Source: QHVT01 sp036389275
GTDB taxonomy: Bacteria; Acidobacteriota; Thermoanaerobaculia; Gp7-AA8
Direction of reading: 5' to 3'
Length of the DNA: 64,000 nucleotides
Assembly (NCBI GenBank): GCA_036389275.1
Contig: DASVQE010000106.1
Span: forward strand, 1 to 64,000
This document shows, piece after piece, positions 16,621 to 25,454 of the stretch (position 1 is its first letter; the number at the start of each line of letters is the position of its first letter). Made by a program: the position numbers and the translations under genes. The notes under the pieces were generated by a model. It worked only from the letters and a program-made list of their open reading frames with translations, had not been told where the DNA came from and ran no database searches.

Positions 16621-19154
16621 CTGCAATCGATCCCGGTCCCGCCGAAGGCAATCGGCGATTTCTCGCCAGCGTGAATGTGTACGGCGCCGGCATCGCCGGC
16701 CTCTCGGCCGCGCACGAGCTGATCGAGCGCGGCTTCCGCGTCCGCATCATCGAATACGACCGGGCGATCGGGCCGGACGGAGACGAAGGACCGGCCATCG
16801 GCGGCCTCGCCCGCAATCAATACGTTCGCGCGCCGAAGCTCCTCTCGCCGCGATGGTGGGAGATCGACGCCGACGCGATCTGGACGGCTGAAGAATCGGA
16901 CGATGCGCTGCTGCCGATCTACTTCGACCGCCAGAGCGCCGAGTTGACCGACGAGGCCAGGACATCGCTGCAGCGCGCCGCTACGGCGATCCAACGGAAG
17001 TTCGGAATGGTGGGCGTGCAGATCAGTAGCTCCGCCCGCGACGCCAAGAGCCCGAAACAGAATCGCACGCTCGGCGCGGCGCGCGCCGAAGCCATCAAAG
17101 CGACGTTGCGCGACGCGCTTCCCGGCATGACCGACGAACACTTCGCCGTCATCGAGGACGAGGCGCTGTACGAGACGTCCGACGAGCGCGGCGTGGCCAT
17201 GGTCGGCATCGTCAAAGTGATCCTGCCGGGCGAGCACGGCTTTCACTTCTTTCCCGGGTACTACCGGCATCTCTTCGACACCATGCGCCGCACGCCGATC
17301 CTCGACGATCACGGACGCGAGACCACCCGCACGGTCTACGACAACCTGACCGTGGCGCCCGACCAGAGCTTCGCCGTCGAGTCTCCGCAGCCGACCTCGC
17401 CCGACGAATCGCAGGACTACCTGCAGGTGGCGATGCGCCTGCAGCGCTACCTCGTGACCTCTCCGGCGCGGCGCGCAGCCGAGCTCGAAGACATCTCCTG
17501 GTGGCAGTACCTGCAGGGCTGGAATCCGGCCACGGGCGTGCCGCTGTACATCTACTCGCCTGCGTTCGCGCAGAACGTGAAGTTCTCCGGGCGCGTCCTG
17601 GCGGCGTTCGACGCGGAATGGGGCGACGCGCGCACGAACGGCGATACGTACATCCAGTTGCAGATGAACACATGGACGGGCGGGAAGACGTTCGACGGCA
17701 TTCTCAACGGCGGCGAGACCGACGCCTGGTTTCTGCCGTGGAGGCGCTATCTCGAGTCGCGCGGCGTGACGTTCGTCAACGCCCGCCTTCAGGGTTTCGA
17801 GGTGGAAGGCGGCGTGTTGCGGGCGATGGTCACTCCCTGGGGCGCGGACACCGCAGTCGCTGATGACGACGCGGACTATTTCATCTCCGCGACCGACGTC
17901 GCCAGCGCGGAGACGGTGACCTCGAAGCTTCCGGCGATCGGAGTGCCGGGAAGTCTGCGCGGCTACACGACCATCGTCGCGCCGTTTCCGCCGCTGATGG
18001 GCGAGGCCGATCCGGCGTGGGCGCGGGAAAAGATCGTCCGCGATCCGCTCACCCAACCCGGTCTGCGCTACTGGGATCGCCTGCAGACGCTCTCGGGCAT
18101 TCAGTATTTCTTTGCCAACGAGTTCAAGCTCGTGAGCGGCTACATGTACTTCACCGACGCGCCGTGGGCGCTGTCGTCGATCAATCCGCAACAATTCTGG
18201 ACGCACCGTCCGACGCTCGAAACGGACGGATACGTTTCCGTGATGAGCGTTGACATCGGCGACTGGCGCGCGCCGTCCAGAACGCCCACACTGCTCGGGC
18301 GAACGGCATGGAATTGCACGGAAGAAGAGATCGCGCGCGAAGTGTGGCGGCAGGTCACCACATCGTTGCTACGAAACACGCCCGACCTCATCCTCCCGCA
18401 GCCGGTCTGGTACAACGTCGATCAGAACATCGTCTTTGGCAAACCACCCTCCGGAACGCCCCGGAAAAACCTCACGCCTTATCAGATCCCGATCGTGGGC
18501 GACTGGAAGCGCCGTCCTGTCGGCGATCCGTGGGATCCGACTCCGACTCTGACGAATCTCAACGGTCCGATCGCCAAACTTCCTTCGGGCGTCACGCAAG
18601 CAAAGCACGGCGGCTACCTCGTGCATTGGGACAAGCTCGTCTTCGCCGGAACGTACATGCGCACGTTCACGCGCATGACCACCATGGAATCGGCCAATGA
18701 GTCCGCGCGCCATGCGGTGAACGCGGTCATCGATCATCTGGTCGACAAGCGCTATTGGACCGAGGTCGTCGCACGCGTCGCCCCTGCGACGGCGAATGCC
18801 GGCGAGCCGAACCTCAATAGCAATTTCACGCGCGAGTTCCCGCGGCCCAGTCCCGTCGGCGACTACTGCCGCATCTGGAATCCGGAGGAGAACGAGCTGC
18901 CGAGCGCAAGCGCGGCCCGCGACGAGGACGCGATTCGATTCGCGTGCGGACTTCCGCACATCTGGGACGTCCTTGGTATCGAGCTGCCGGCTTCGACGGC
19001 GAGTTATCAACGCGCCATTCTCAAAGGCTGGTGGCCTCCGCCGTTCGATCCCGACGCCGCCGCCCGCGTGGCGGCGGCAATGCCGACGACCGAGTCGCTT
19101 TTCGAATCACTGGCGCGCATCCGACAAACTCTCGAGGACTCTTCCCATGAATGA
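16617..19154 (+). CDS. FAD-dependent phytoene-desaturase-like oxidoreductase with inserted OmpA-like domain
   Basis: Protein of 845 residues. The N-terminal Rossmann motif is 'VNVYGAGIAGLSAAHELIE' (GxGxxG at 23-28), followed by 'AIGGLARN' (about 61-67) and later 'LPGEHGFHFFPGYYRHLFDT' (203-222), all typical of amine-oxidase/phytoene-desaturase-like flavoproteins. In that family the last two blocks are normally about 15-25 residues apart; here about 137 residues lie between them. The insert holds an OmpA-like pattern: 'IYFDRQSAELTDEARTSLQ' (101-119), D142, then 'NRTLGAARAEAIKATL' (N149-x2-L-x3-R156-A157), matching the OmpA 'N..LS..RA..V' core. C-terminal 'GGYLVHWDKLVFAGTYMRTF' fits the FAD end motif. 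GGAGG precedes ATG 16617. No signal peptide is seen. Probable role: dehydrogenation or saturation of a prenyl product. Confidence 0.82.
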   Translation: MTAIDPGPAEGNRRFLASVNVYGAGIAGLSAAHELIERGFRVRIIEYDRAIGPDGDEGPAIGGLARNQYVRAPKLLSPRWWEIDADAIWTAEESDDALLPIYFDRQSAELTDEARTSLQRAATAIQRKFGMVGVQISSSARDAKSPKQNRTLGAARAEAIKATLRDALPGMTDEHFAVIEDEALYETSDERGVAMVGIVKVILPGEHGFHFFPGYYRHLFDTMRRTPILDDHGRETTRTVYDNLTVAPDQSFAVESPQPTSPDESQDYLQVAMRLQRYLVTSPARRAAELEDISWWQYLQGWNPATGVPLYIYSPAFAQNVKFSGRVLAAFDAEWGDARTNGDTYIQLQMNTWTGGKTFDGILNGGETDAWFLPWRRYLESRGVTFVNARLQGFEVEGGVLRAMVTPWGADTAVADDDADYFISATDVASAETVTSKLPAIGVPGSLRGYTTIVAPFPPLMGEADPAWAREKIVRDPLTQPGLRYWDRLQTLSGIQYFFANEFKLVSGYMYFTDAPWALSSINPQQFWTHRPTLETDGYVSVMSVDIGDWRAPSRTPTLLGRTAWNCTEEEIAREVWRQVTTSLLRNTPDLILPQPVWYNVDQNIVFGKPPSGTPRKNLTPYQIPIVGDWKRRPVGDPWDPTPTLTNLNGPIAKLPSGVTQAKHGGYLVHWDKLVFAGTYMRTFTRMTTMESANESARHAVNAVIDHLVDKRYWTEVVARVAPATANAGEPNLNSNFTREFPRPSPVGDYCRIWNPEENELPSASAARDEDAIRFACGLPHIWDVLGIELPASTASYQRAILKGWWPPPFDPDAAARVAAAMPTTESLFESLARIRQTLEDSSHE

Positions 19155-19746
19155 CGACCGCCGCGTTTCTTTCGACGACGAGCCGCTGATCGTCGTGGAC
19201 GAGCACGACTCCGTTCTCGGCTTCCGCTCGAAGGCGGAGGTGCACAAAGGCGACGGCATTCTCCACCGCGCCTTTTCCGTGTTTCTCTTCAACGAGCGCG
19301 GAGAAATCCTCATGCAACAGCGCAGCGAGGGAAAGCCGCTCTGGCCGAATTACTGGTCGAACAGTTGTTGCAGTCATCCGCGCCGCGGCGAGGCCATGGC
19401 GGAGGCGATCCAGCGCCGGGTGGTTGAGGAGCTGGGCGTATCGGCCGAGGTCGAGTTTCTCTTTCGCTTTCAGTACCACGCGCCGTTCGGCGAGCGCGGC
19501 AGCGAGCGTGAGTTGTGCTCTGTCTTTTTCGGGCGCTGCGATGATGAGCTGGCGGTGAACGCGAACGAAATCGGGGAGTGGGAGTGGACCTCGGTCCGCC
19601 AGTTCGAATCGTGTCTCGCGCGCTGGCCGCACCTGTACACGCCGTGGCTGAAGCTGGAATGGGCCCAAATCCGCCAGTCGCATTGGAATTTTGTCGAACG
19701 CTATGCGATGTATGTCGAGAAGGAATGCCACCCGTCCCGAGCGTAG
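19147..19746 (+). CDS. idi: Isopentenyl-diphosphate delta-isomerase, type I
   Basis: Protein of 199 residues of the Nudix-related type I IPP isomerase family, which interconverts IPP and DMAPP using one Mg and one Zn ion. Key features: 'HRAFSVFLFNERGEILMQQR', 'PNYWSNSCCSHPRRGE' (catalytic Cys75 aligned with the WTNS-C-HP block), 'EAIQRRVVEELG' (Nudix-box remnant) and 'SERELCSVFF' (Glu120/Glu122, metal and proton transfer), then 'WTSVRQF'. ATG 19147 overlaps the flavoprotein stop by 8 bp. It supplies DMAPP for the operon's prenyl synthase, which supports an isoprenoid product. Its last codons (PSRA-stop) are formed by a copy of the repeat core also found around the GIY-YIG gene. Confidence 0.93.
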   Translation: MNDDRRVSFDDEPLIVVDEHDSVLGFRSKAEVHKGDGILHRAFSVFLFNERGEILMQQRSEGKPLWPNYWSNSCCSHPRRGEAMAEAIQRRVVEELGVSAEVEFLFRFQYHAPFGERGSERELCSVFFGRCDDELAVNANEIGEWEWTSVRQFESCLARWPHLYTPWLKLEWAQIRQSHWNFVERYAMYVEKECHPSRA

Positions 19747-20510
19747 CGAAGCTGATCGTCGGATTTGTTGTGATGGCGCTCGTCTTCATGACTCTGGAGC
19801 GCTTCGCGGCCGCGACGCCGCGCAAGCCGCTCTTTCGCCGTGAGCGCGCGGTCGACTTCGCCTGGTGGTTCTTCACACCGTGGGTGACGAAGACCGCATC
19901 GACCCTCGCGGCGATCTTTGCCATCATCGTCGCAACGCTGTTCGTCCGTCTGATCAGCGGCGCCGATCCGTCGGCGCGTTGGATCGAGGCCCAGCCGCGG
20001 GCGTTGCAGATCGTGGAGATGCTCGTCCTCGCCGACCTCCTCGGATACGGCGCCCATCGACTGTTTCACGGACGGAGCTTGTGGCGGTTCCACGCCATCC
20101 ATCACAGCGCCGAGGATCTGGATTGGCTGGCTGCGACTCGGATGCATCCGGTGAACGATGTGGTGATGACGGTGCTGCAGTTCGTTCCGCTCTATCTCAT
20201 CGGATTCCGCGGCGAGACCCTCACGGCACTCGTTCCGCTGCTCAGCGTCTACGCGCTCCTGCTGCATGCGAACCTGCGCTGGGACTTTGGTCCGCTGCGA
20301 TATGTCATCGCCAGCCCCGCTTATCACCGCTGGCATCACACGAGCGAGGCGGAAGGTCTTCAACGCAACTTTGCCGGGCTCTTTCCGTGGATCGACATGC
20401 TCTTCGGAACGCTCTACCTTCCGCGCGATCGCCACGCGCAGCGTTTCGGACTCGAAGGCGATCAGGTCCCGCGCTCGCTCCTCGCGCAGCTCGCCTATCC
20501 GTTCCGCTGA
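19725..20510 (+). CDS. Sterol desaturase / fatty acid hydroxylase-family membrane enzyme
   Basis: Protein of about 261 residues with several membrane helices (AKLIVGFVVMALVFMTLERF; TLAAIFAIIVATLFVRLI; later VLQFVPLYLIG and LLSVYALLLH). The histidine clusters that bind the di-iron centre are present: 'GYGAHRLFH' (HxxxH), 'FHAIHHSAED' (HxxHH) and 'YHRWHHTSEA' (HxxHH). The family hydroxylates or desaturates sterols, carotenoids and fatty acids (CrtZ, ERG3/ERG25 types) and would use O2. In this operon it probably oxidises an isoprenoid lipid. The start is uncertain: ATG 19725 overlaps idi by 22 bp with a close GAGAAGG; a start at 19773 is possible. It ends 16 bp inside the convergent lipase gene. 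Confidence 0.85.
   Translation: MPPVPSVAKLIVGFVVMALVFMTLERFAAATPRKPLFRRERAVDFAWWFFTPWVTKTASTLAAIFAIIVATLFVRLISGADPSARWIEAQPRALQIVEMLVLADLLGYGAHRLFHGRSLWRFHAIHHSAEDLDWLAATRMHPVNDVVMTVLQFVPLYLIGFRGETLTALVPLLSVYALLLHANLRWDFGPLRYVIASPAYHRWHHTSEAEGLQRNFAGLFPWIDMLFGTLYLPRDRHAQRFGLEGDQVPRSLLAQLAYPFR
19735..19749 (+). repeat. Single copy of the GIY-YIG-element repeat core
   Basis: TCCCGAGCGTAGCGA at the end of idi is identical to the core of the 25-bp inverted repeats around the GIY-YIG gene near 63.3-63.7 kb. The stop codon TAG of idi lies inside it. This shows that the repeat occurs alone elsewhere, like a dispersed REP-type sequence that prefers gene ends. It could be chance only if this 15-mer is common in the genome for other reasons. 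Confidence 0.55.
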
Positions 20511-21697
20511 GGCTCAGGATTCTCGAGCACGCGCCTGACTTCCTCGATCACTCCGGGCGTGCGCGGATCGTCGGCTCCGCCAGGCATCTCCACCACTGAC
20601 TGTCCGATGACGAGCACGCGCGCGCCGGTCGTCGCTGTGGTCACCTTCGAGGCGTGAGGAGGAGGAGGCGGAATCGCGAGTGGCGCGGCCGGAATCGCCA
20701 CCGACGGAAGGCCGAAGGCGATGTAGTAGGCCGTCGTGTGCTGGTAGCCCATCTGAGCCAACCAGTTCGCTTCCGCGGTTGCGGCAGGATTGATGAGCGA
20801 GGAGTTCACGGTTCCGATGATCGGCTGCACGTCCGGCATGATCGGCGCGTAATTTCCCTTCGCTGCGACGGCGGTGGCGAGCTCCACCAGCGAATCGATG
20901 CCGCGGCTCTCTGGGATCGCCGGCGCAAAGAGTGTCGGCAGCGCGGCCATCGTCTGCAGAGCCCACCAGTGTTGAACCGGGTCGAGCGTGTTGATGAAAC
21001 GCCGCGTCGTGCCGCCGAGGCGCGAAGCATAATAGTTCGCGAACTCCAGGTTGCCGGGCGTGGCGCCGGCGGTGGGCATCGTCGACACCGTGGCGACGCG
21101 GTTCGGGTCCCAGCCCATCGCCGTTCCCTGCTGGTCGGCAAGCCAGAGCGCGAGCGCCGGCGCGAGCGCGCCGCCGAGGCTGTGTCCAGTGGTCTCGACC
21201 TGCACGCGGTTGGAGGAGCGGGTTACCTGCTCCAGGAATTGCGGCAACGTCAGGCCTGCGCCTTGAAGTCCTGCGGACGGCGTCATCGTCAGCAGAATCG
21301 ACACGCCGCTGGCGGTGGCCATGGAAATGGCGGCACCTTCCGCCGCCTGCGCGGGCCACGGCACCTGCACGGCGACATTGAAGTCTTCGAGGAACCAGTC
21401 CATGGGTGAAGGGATGTTGGTGCCGGCCATGGCCACGACGAAGCGCGTCGGCTGTCCGATCGGGCTGGCCACATACATCGCATTGAGCGCATACCCGTCG
21501 GCCGGGTACTGCATCACCGCAGGTCCCCAAACCACCTGCCACGGCGTATTCGTCTTCGCCAGACCCTCCGCCACGGAGTACGCGAGGCGATAGTCCAGAC
21601 CGGGCCCGGTCAGAAACGAAACGAGGTTGGAGAGATAAGAAAGAAGAAAAACAACCTTGTCGTCCGGAGTGATCGTCGAGCCCTTCGCTATCGCCAT
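20495..21697 (-). CDS. Class 3 lipase-like alpha/beta hydrolase
   Basis: Protein of 400 residues from ATG 21697 (a longer in-frame start at 21787 adds 30 unlikely residues). The nucleophile elbow is 'VETTGHSLGGALAPALALWL' (Ser173), preceded by 'RFVVAMAGTNIPSPMDWFLE' (oxyanion-side strand and loop typical of lipase class 3), with a later 'NTLDPVQHWW' likely giving the acid. There is no signal peptide, so it appears cytoplasmic or unconventionally exported. The C-terminus is Pro-rich ('AIPPPPPHASKV'). It faces the isoprenoid operon and overlaps the hydroxylase end by 16 bp. It sits just outside the distal end of the tRNA-Asp island. Confidence 0.75.
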   Translation of the reverse strand: MAIAKGSTITPDDKVVFLLSYLSNLVSFLTGPGLDYRLAYSVAEGLAKTNTPWQVVWGPAVMQYPADGYALNAMYVASPIGQPTRFVVAMAGTNIPSPMDWFLEDFNVAVQVPWPAQAAEGAAISMATASGVSILLTMTPSAGLQGAGLTLPQFLEQVTRSSNRVQVETTGHSLGGALAPALALWLADQQGTAMGWDPNRVATVSTMPTAGATPGNLEFANYYASRLGGTTRRFINTLDPVQHWWALQTMAALPTLFAPAIPESRGIDSLVELATAVAAKGNYAPIMPDVQPIIGTVNSSLINPAATAEANWLAQMGYQHTTAYYIAFGLPSVAIPAAPLAIPPPPPHASKVTTATTGARVLVIGQSVVEMPGGADDPRTPGVIEEVRRVLENPEPQRNG

Positions 21698-21777
21698 TCG
21701 GCCATCATGACATAAAGACGCAATTCCGTATATGCCGCAAGACAGCGTTTGTGGAATGGCGTTACGGCGAGTCTGCT

Positions 21778-21860
21778 CTGAAAACACGAAAGCCGCCCAA
21801 GTGGCGGCTGATCAGCGCAACGAAATTTGGCGGGCCGACGGGGCTCGAACGCGCGACCTC
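21778..21860 (-). repeat. tRNA-Asp 3' copy plus terminator, copy 1 (distal end of island)
   Basis: Read on the minus strand this holds a tRNA-Asp 3' part (T arm and acceptor 3' strand with CCA; TGG at 21828-21830), then a short spacer and the hairpin GCCGCC-CAAGT-GGCGGC (21792-21808). It is almost identical to the region downstream of the intact tRNA-Asp at 35405-35481; differences are one hairpin-loop base, one lost G and one C-to-G in the T loop. The anticodon arm is deleted ('GACCTC' joins directly to 'GAGGTCTAAC'). It cannot be a working tRNA. Bases 21861-22127 hold no gene I can support, only a GAGAATTG/CAATTCTC inverted repeat near 22103-22137. Confidence 0.85.
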
Positions 21861-22127
21861 GAGGTCTAACGGATCAGGCACGCTCGCAGGCGCGACTTTG
21901 GCTGAGCCGCGGAACCGCATAACCAACTCGCTACCAATTCGGCATCGGCTAAGTAGCGCCACGGCTCGCGCGAGGCCGTCCGCCGGCCATCGCGCTCTAG
22001 CAGTAGATCGCCGCAGAGCTCATGGCCGCAGACGTAGCGGCAATCATGGGGCCACCTCCTGATGTTGCGTTCTTGGGGGTCGGGGATAGGAGCGAAGAAG
22101 GGAGAATTGGGAGCGAGAAGTCCATTC

Positions 22128-25100
22128 TCAATTCTCAGCAGCCTGCAGCCACCAGGATAGCGCCGCCGCGACGTCGCTCACGGGCGAGCCACGGAAACGC
22201 TGGCGGATCGCTTCGACGAGCTGGCGGTAGTGATCGGCGCGATGCATGCGCGCCCGAATGACGGACGATTGCGTGCGCCGGCGAATCGCGCGGCCGCCGG
22301 CGCCCGGAATCAACAGCGCGGCGCGAATGAGTGCGAACGCGGCATAGCTACGCTCGAGAAGCGCCCGGTCGAGCCGGAGCAATGTCTCGTTTCCCGACAG
22401 AGCCGCGAGATCGCCGAGGTATGCGGTCATGAGCGCATGGCGCCCGGTCCAGCCGGCGGCATCGGGCGGCAATAACCCCTGGTCTTCCAGGAGCTGGGCA
22501 ACCTCGTAAAAAATCGGAAAACGCGCCGACTCGCTCGCTTCGAGGTCGAGCATCACAACGGATTGATCGCGCGTCACGAGCCAGTTTTCGGCGTGCGCGT
22601 CCTTCTTGGCCACGGTCGGCAGCTCGGCATGGAGAGCGGCGCGAAGCATCTCCGCGACGCGCAACCTCTCCTCGCGAGGAACGTTGCAGAGCGACGCCAG
22701 CTCCTTAAGGCTATCGCGGATCACATCCGACAATGACGCCGCGGCCATGAGACCGCTTCCGACGCTGCGCCATGCGTGGAAACGCGCGAGAAACTGCACG
22801 GCGCGATCCAGCAGCACGCTCATTGCCGCCGCCGGATCGGAGCGGCGGAGGACGGCGATTCCGAGCTCGATGCCCGATTCGCGGCGCATCACGTATGCAG
22901 TATTGCGCGCGGATTCGATCGTGGTGAGAGGTTCCGGCAGACGCATCCACGCCGGAGCTTGCGTCGCGGAGAGATAGTCGCGAAAAGCGCGGATCGTCGT
23001 GACCTCCCTCTCCGCGTTGTCTTTCGGGGTCTCTTTGACGATGAGTGTCGTGCTCAACAGCCGGTGCGGATCGTCGATCGTATAGACCTTCGAGCGCCCG
23101 CTGTAATTGAAGTCGCGGCGGAAGCCGACCCGATTCTCCACGGCGATGCGACAAGCCTCGTGCAGGAGCTTGCCTGCCTCGCCGTTCACAGTCATTGCGA
23201 CCAGCGGTTCCATTGCCGTCTCGCCCAAATGTTGTCGTGCAATCCCGCGCTCTCGCTCGGGCGCGCGCGACGCTTCGGCGAGCTGCATGACCGGCCACGC
23301 CCACGTGGGATCGGTCTGCGCCGCATCGGCCGCGGCACGAATGGCGGTGGTGAGGTCGGCGGCGGAATGCGTAATGGACCAGATCTGTAATGCGGCATTG
23401 GCCGTGACGCTGAGATTCTCGCGCCAGCTCACGGCGTCGCCGGCGCCTGCCGAAGCACGCGCCCGATTCTTCCACTGCACCGCGGCCCGCAGATCTTCGA
23501 CGTCGCGCCGCGCCCTCCCGCGCCGGAAATAGACGTCGCCCACGAGTCCGAACAACTCGGGGGTAGTATTTCCAAGCTCGTGCGCCTTCTCCAGATGGCG
23601 GATCGCCTCCGCCGCGTCGGGATCGTCACCGGTCAGGCCGTGAAGACGCGCATAAGCCTCGCCAGCGCGGCTATGCACCGCCTTGACCGGGATTTTCTCC
23701 GAGAACGCGACGCCGGAAGAGTGGCGCGCAAATGCGTGCTCCATGAAATCGGCCGCGTCACGCAACAGAAGAACGGCGGCGGCGTCATGACCTTCCGCGA
23801 GCTCATTTCTGGCGAGCCGCAACGCCACCTCGCCGGCATGGCCATAAAGCTCCGGCGCGGCGGGCTCCTCGGTGGCATCGATTGCCTCCATATACAACGC
23901 GTACGCCTCCCGATAGAGCGCGACGTCCTTTCGCGCCTTCGCGAGGAGCAGGGTCAGGCTGGCCGCGTGTCCTAGTGCAAAGCGGCGCGCCGGTCCCGAA
24001 TGTGCTGGCTGCGCGGCGACACGCGTAAATATTGCCACGACGGGATGGACATACTCACGCCATTTCGGGTGGTCGCGCCTGACGAGAAACCGCAATGCAT
24101 TGCTGAGCACCGGAACCAAGACGACGGTCTCGGGCGCTCGCTCGCGGATCCACCATTCGAGTTGCCGTGCGGTTTCTTCGAGATCCTCCGCGGCCATGCT
24201 GATCGCGAGCTCCGTATTGGCGACGCCGTACTTCGCTCGCTCCCTCAACCCCTCGGCGCCCTGAACCTCCTCGGCCGCGACCGCGCGATCCAGCGCCTCG
24301 CGCGCGTCCACGAGTGATCCCTGCAGCTCATTGCGTTTGTGCCGCAACTCCGCGCGGGCAACGAGGGCGGCCGGCAGCCACAGGTTCCTGAAGCTGGCGT
24401 TGTTCTCCCGTTCCACGTGCCGTAGGTCGTCGATGGCCCGCTCGAGCACGGCTTCTTCACGCGCGGGGTCGTCAATCATGTACGTCCATCGCACAGCGGC
24501 GGCGGCGCGATTGAGGCGAAGGTACGGCTCCGCATGCGCGTGATGCGGCGGAAGCTCGAGCCCTTCCGTAAATGCAGCCATGGAGGATTCGAGTAGCGCA
24601 ATCGCCTTCTCCGAATCTCCCTGCTCGGAGAGTCGATCCGCAAGTGCGGACGCAACAGTGCCGCGCAGACTGGAGAGCGCGCGCGTGCGCAATCCGCGTC
24701 CTCGCGCTTCGTCCAGCACCGCGGATGCGGCATGCAATTCGGTTATGTCGCGTGAGGTCTCATAGTGGTATAGCCAGGCTTCCACGAGATACTCCGAACG
24801 CTGCGGCGAGGAATCGCCAAGCAATCCGCTTTCCTGCAGATCCGCGATGGCGCGGACGAACAGTTCCGGCTGCGCTTGCGACCTGCCGAGAAAAACGGAA
24901 GTGACGCCGCGCATCCCGAGATAGCGGCGCCGCACGTGAGGATTCATCCGCGCTGCGTCCGCGGTCAGAAGGAAATCGAAATCGCGCAGGCACGCCTGCA
25001 GAGCCGCGACCTTTTCCGGGGTAATCGTCCCGCGGCGCCCGTAATGAAATTCGCGAGACGCCATGCTGCGCCTCGATTCGAAATAGCATCCGGAAAGCGA

Positions 25101-25454
25101 CATCGGACGGCCGGAGTTTGTCGCGGTACTCGTGGCGAGAAACCGGTGCAGGGTGCGCTCCCAAGGCATTCCGCGCTCGAACGCGCTCCGGAAGACTCCG
25201 AGCAGCAGCAGCACCGGGCGGTCCCACATTTCTTCGTCCGGCACTCGACGGTTGTCCAAAAACGTTTTCCATGCGCGGCCGAACACCACGCCGTCCGCTG
25301 GCGGACTCAATAAATCTGCAATGGTGACCGGGGCGATCAGCTCATTCGCGCGCGCGACGAGCTCCGCGTCGTCAAGAGCAATGCCGAGGGAGCGAAACGT
25401 CTCTTGTACGTCAGCATGAATGAAGGATGAGCTTACTTCTCTTACAGTATACAT
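22128..25454 (-). CDS. Large TPR-type protein with C-terminal APH-like kinase domain
   Basis: Protein of 1,108 residues, cytoplasmic by lack of signal. Residues about 1-140 are an unrecognised N-terminal region. About 140-780 are alpha-helical repeats of TPR type, for example 'DAAEAIRHLEKAHELGNTTP' and 'ATEEPAAPELYGHAGEVALR'. The last 320 residues read as a kinase-like fold: 'STTLIVKETP' (Lys807), a likely alpha-C Glu817, a catalytic-loop-like 'KKDAHAENWLV' (D952-x-H954-x2-N957, compare HGDxHxxN of aminoglycoside/choline kinases) and 'VVMLDLEAS' (D970). Many phage-conflict proteins combine TPR-like sensors with an effector domain, but no role is proven. It is the only gene of module 1 of the tRNA-Asp island. 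The start is the first ATG; no strong ribosome binding site is seen. Confidence 0.75.
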   Translation of the reverse strand: MYTVREVSSSFIHADVQETFRSLGIALDDAELVARANELIAPVTIADLLSPPADGVVFGRAWKTFLDNRRVPDEEMWDRPVLLLLGVFRSAFERGMPWERTLHRFLATSTATNSGRPMSLSGCYFESRRSMASREFHYGRRGTITPEKVAALQACLRDFDFLLTADAARMNPHVRRRYLGMRGVTSVFLGRSQAQPELFVRAIADLQESGLLGDSSPQRSEYLVEAWLYHYETSRDITELHAASAVLDEARGRGLRTRALSSLRGTVASALADRLSEQGDSEKAIALLESSMAAFTEGLELPPHHAHAEPYLRLNRAAAAVRWTYMIDDPAREEAVLERAIDDLRHVERENNASFRNLWLPAALVARAELRHKRNELQGSLVDAREALDRAVAAEEVQGAEGLRERAKYGVANTELAISMAAEDLEETARQLEWWIRERAPETVVLVPVLSNALRFLVRRDHPKWREYVHPVVAIFTRVAAQPAHSGPARRFALGHAASLTLLLAKARKDVALYREAYALYMEAIDATEEPAAPELYGHAGEVALRLARNELAEGHDAAAVLLLRDAADFMEHAFARHSSGVAFSEKIPVKAVHSRAGEAYARLHGLTGDDPDAAEAIRHLEKAHELGNTTPELFGLVGDVYFRRGRARRDVEDLRAAVQWKNRARASAGAGDAVSWRENLSVTANAALQIWSITHSAADLTTAIRAAADAAQTDPTWAWPVMQLAEASRAPERERGIARQHLGETAMEPLVAMTVNGEAGKLLHEACRIAVENRVGFRRDFNYSGRSKVYTIDDPHRLLSTTLIVKETPKDNAEREVTTIRAFRDYLSATQAPAWMRLPEPLTTIESARNTAYVMRRESGIELGIAVLRRSDPAAAMSVLLDRAVQFLARFHAWRSVGSGLMAAASLSDVIRDSLKELASLCNVPREERLRVAEMLRAALHAELPTVAKKDAHAENWLVTRDQSVVMLDLEASESARFPIFYEVAQLLEDQGLLPPDAAGWTGRHALMTAYLGDLAALSGNETLLRLDRALLERSYAAFALIRAALLIPGAGGRAIRRRTQSSVIRARMHRADHYRQLVEAIRQRFRGSPVSDVAAALSWWLQAAEN

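Noticed and set aside
13103..20510. Carotenoid cluster
   Set aside because: CrtC-like and desaturase-like genes are present, but no phytoene synthase or typical CrtI; naming a carotenoid product would go beyond the evidence.
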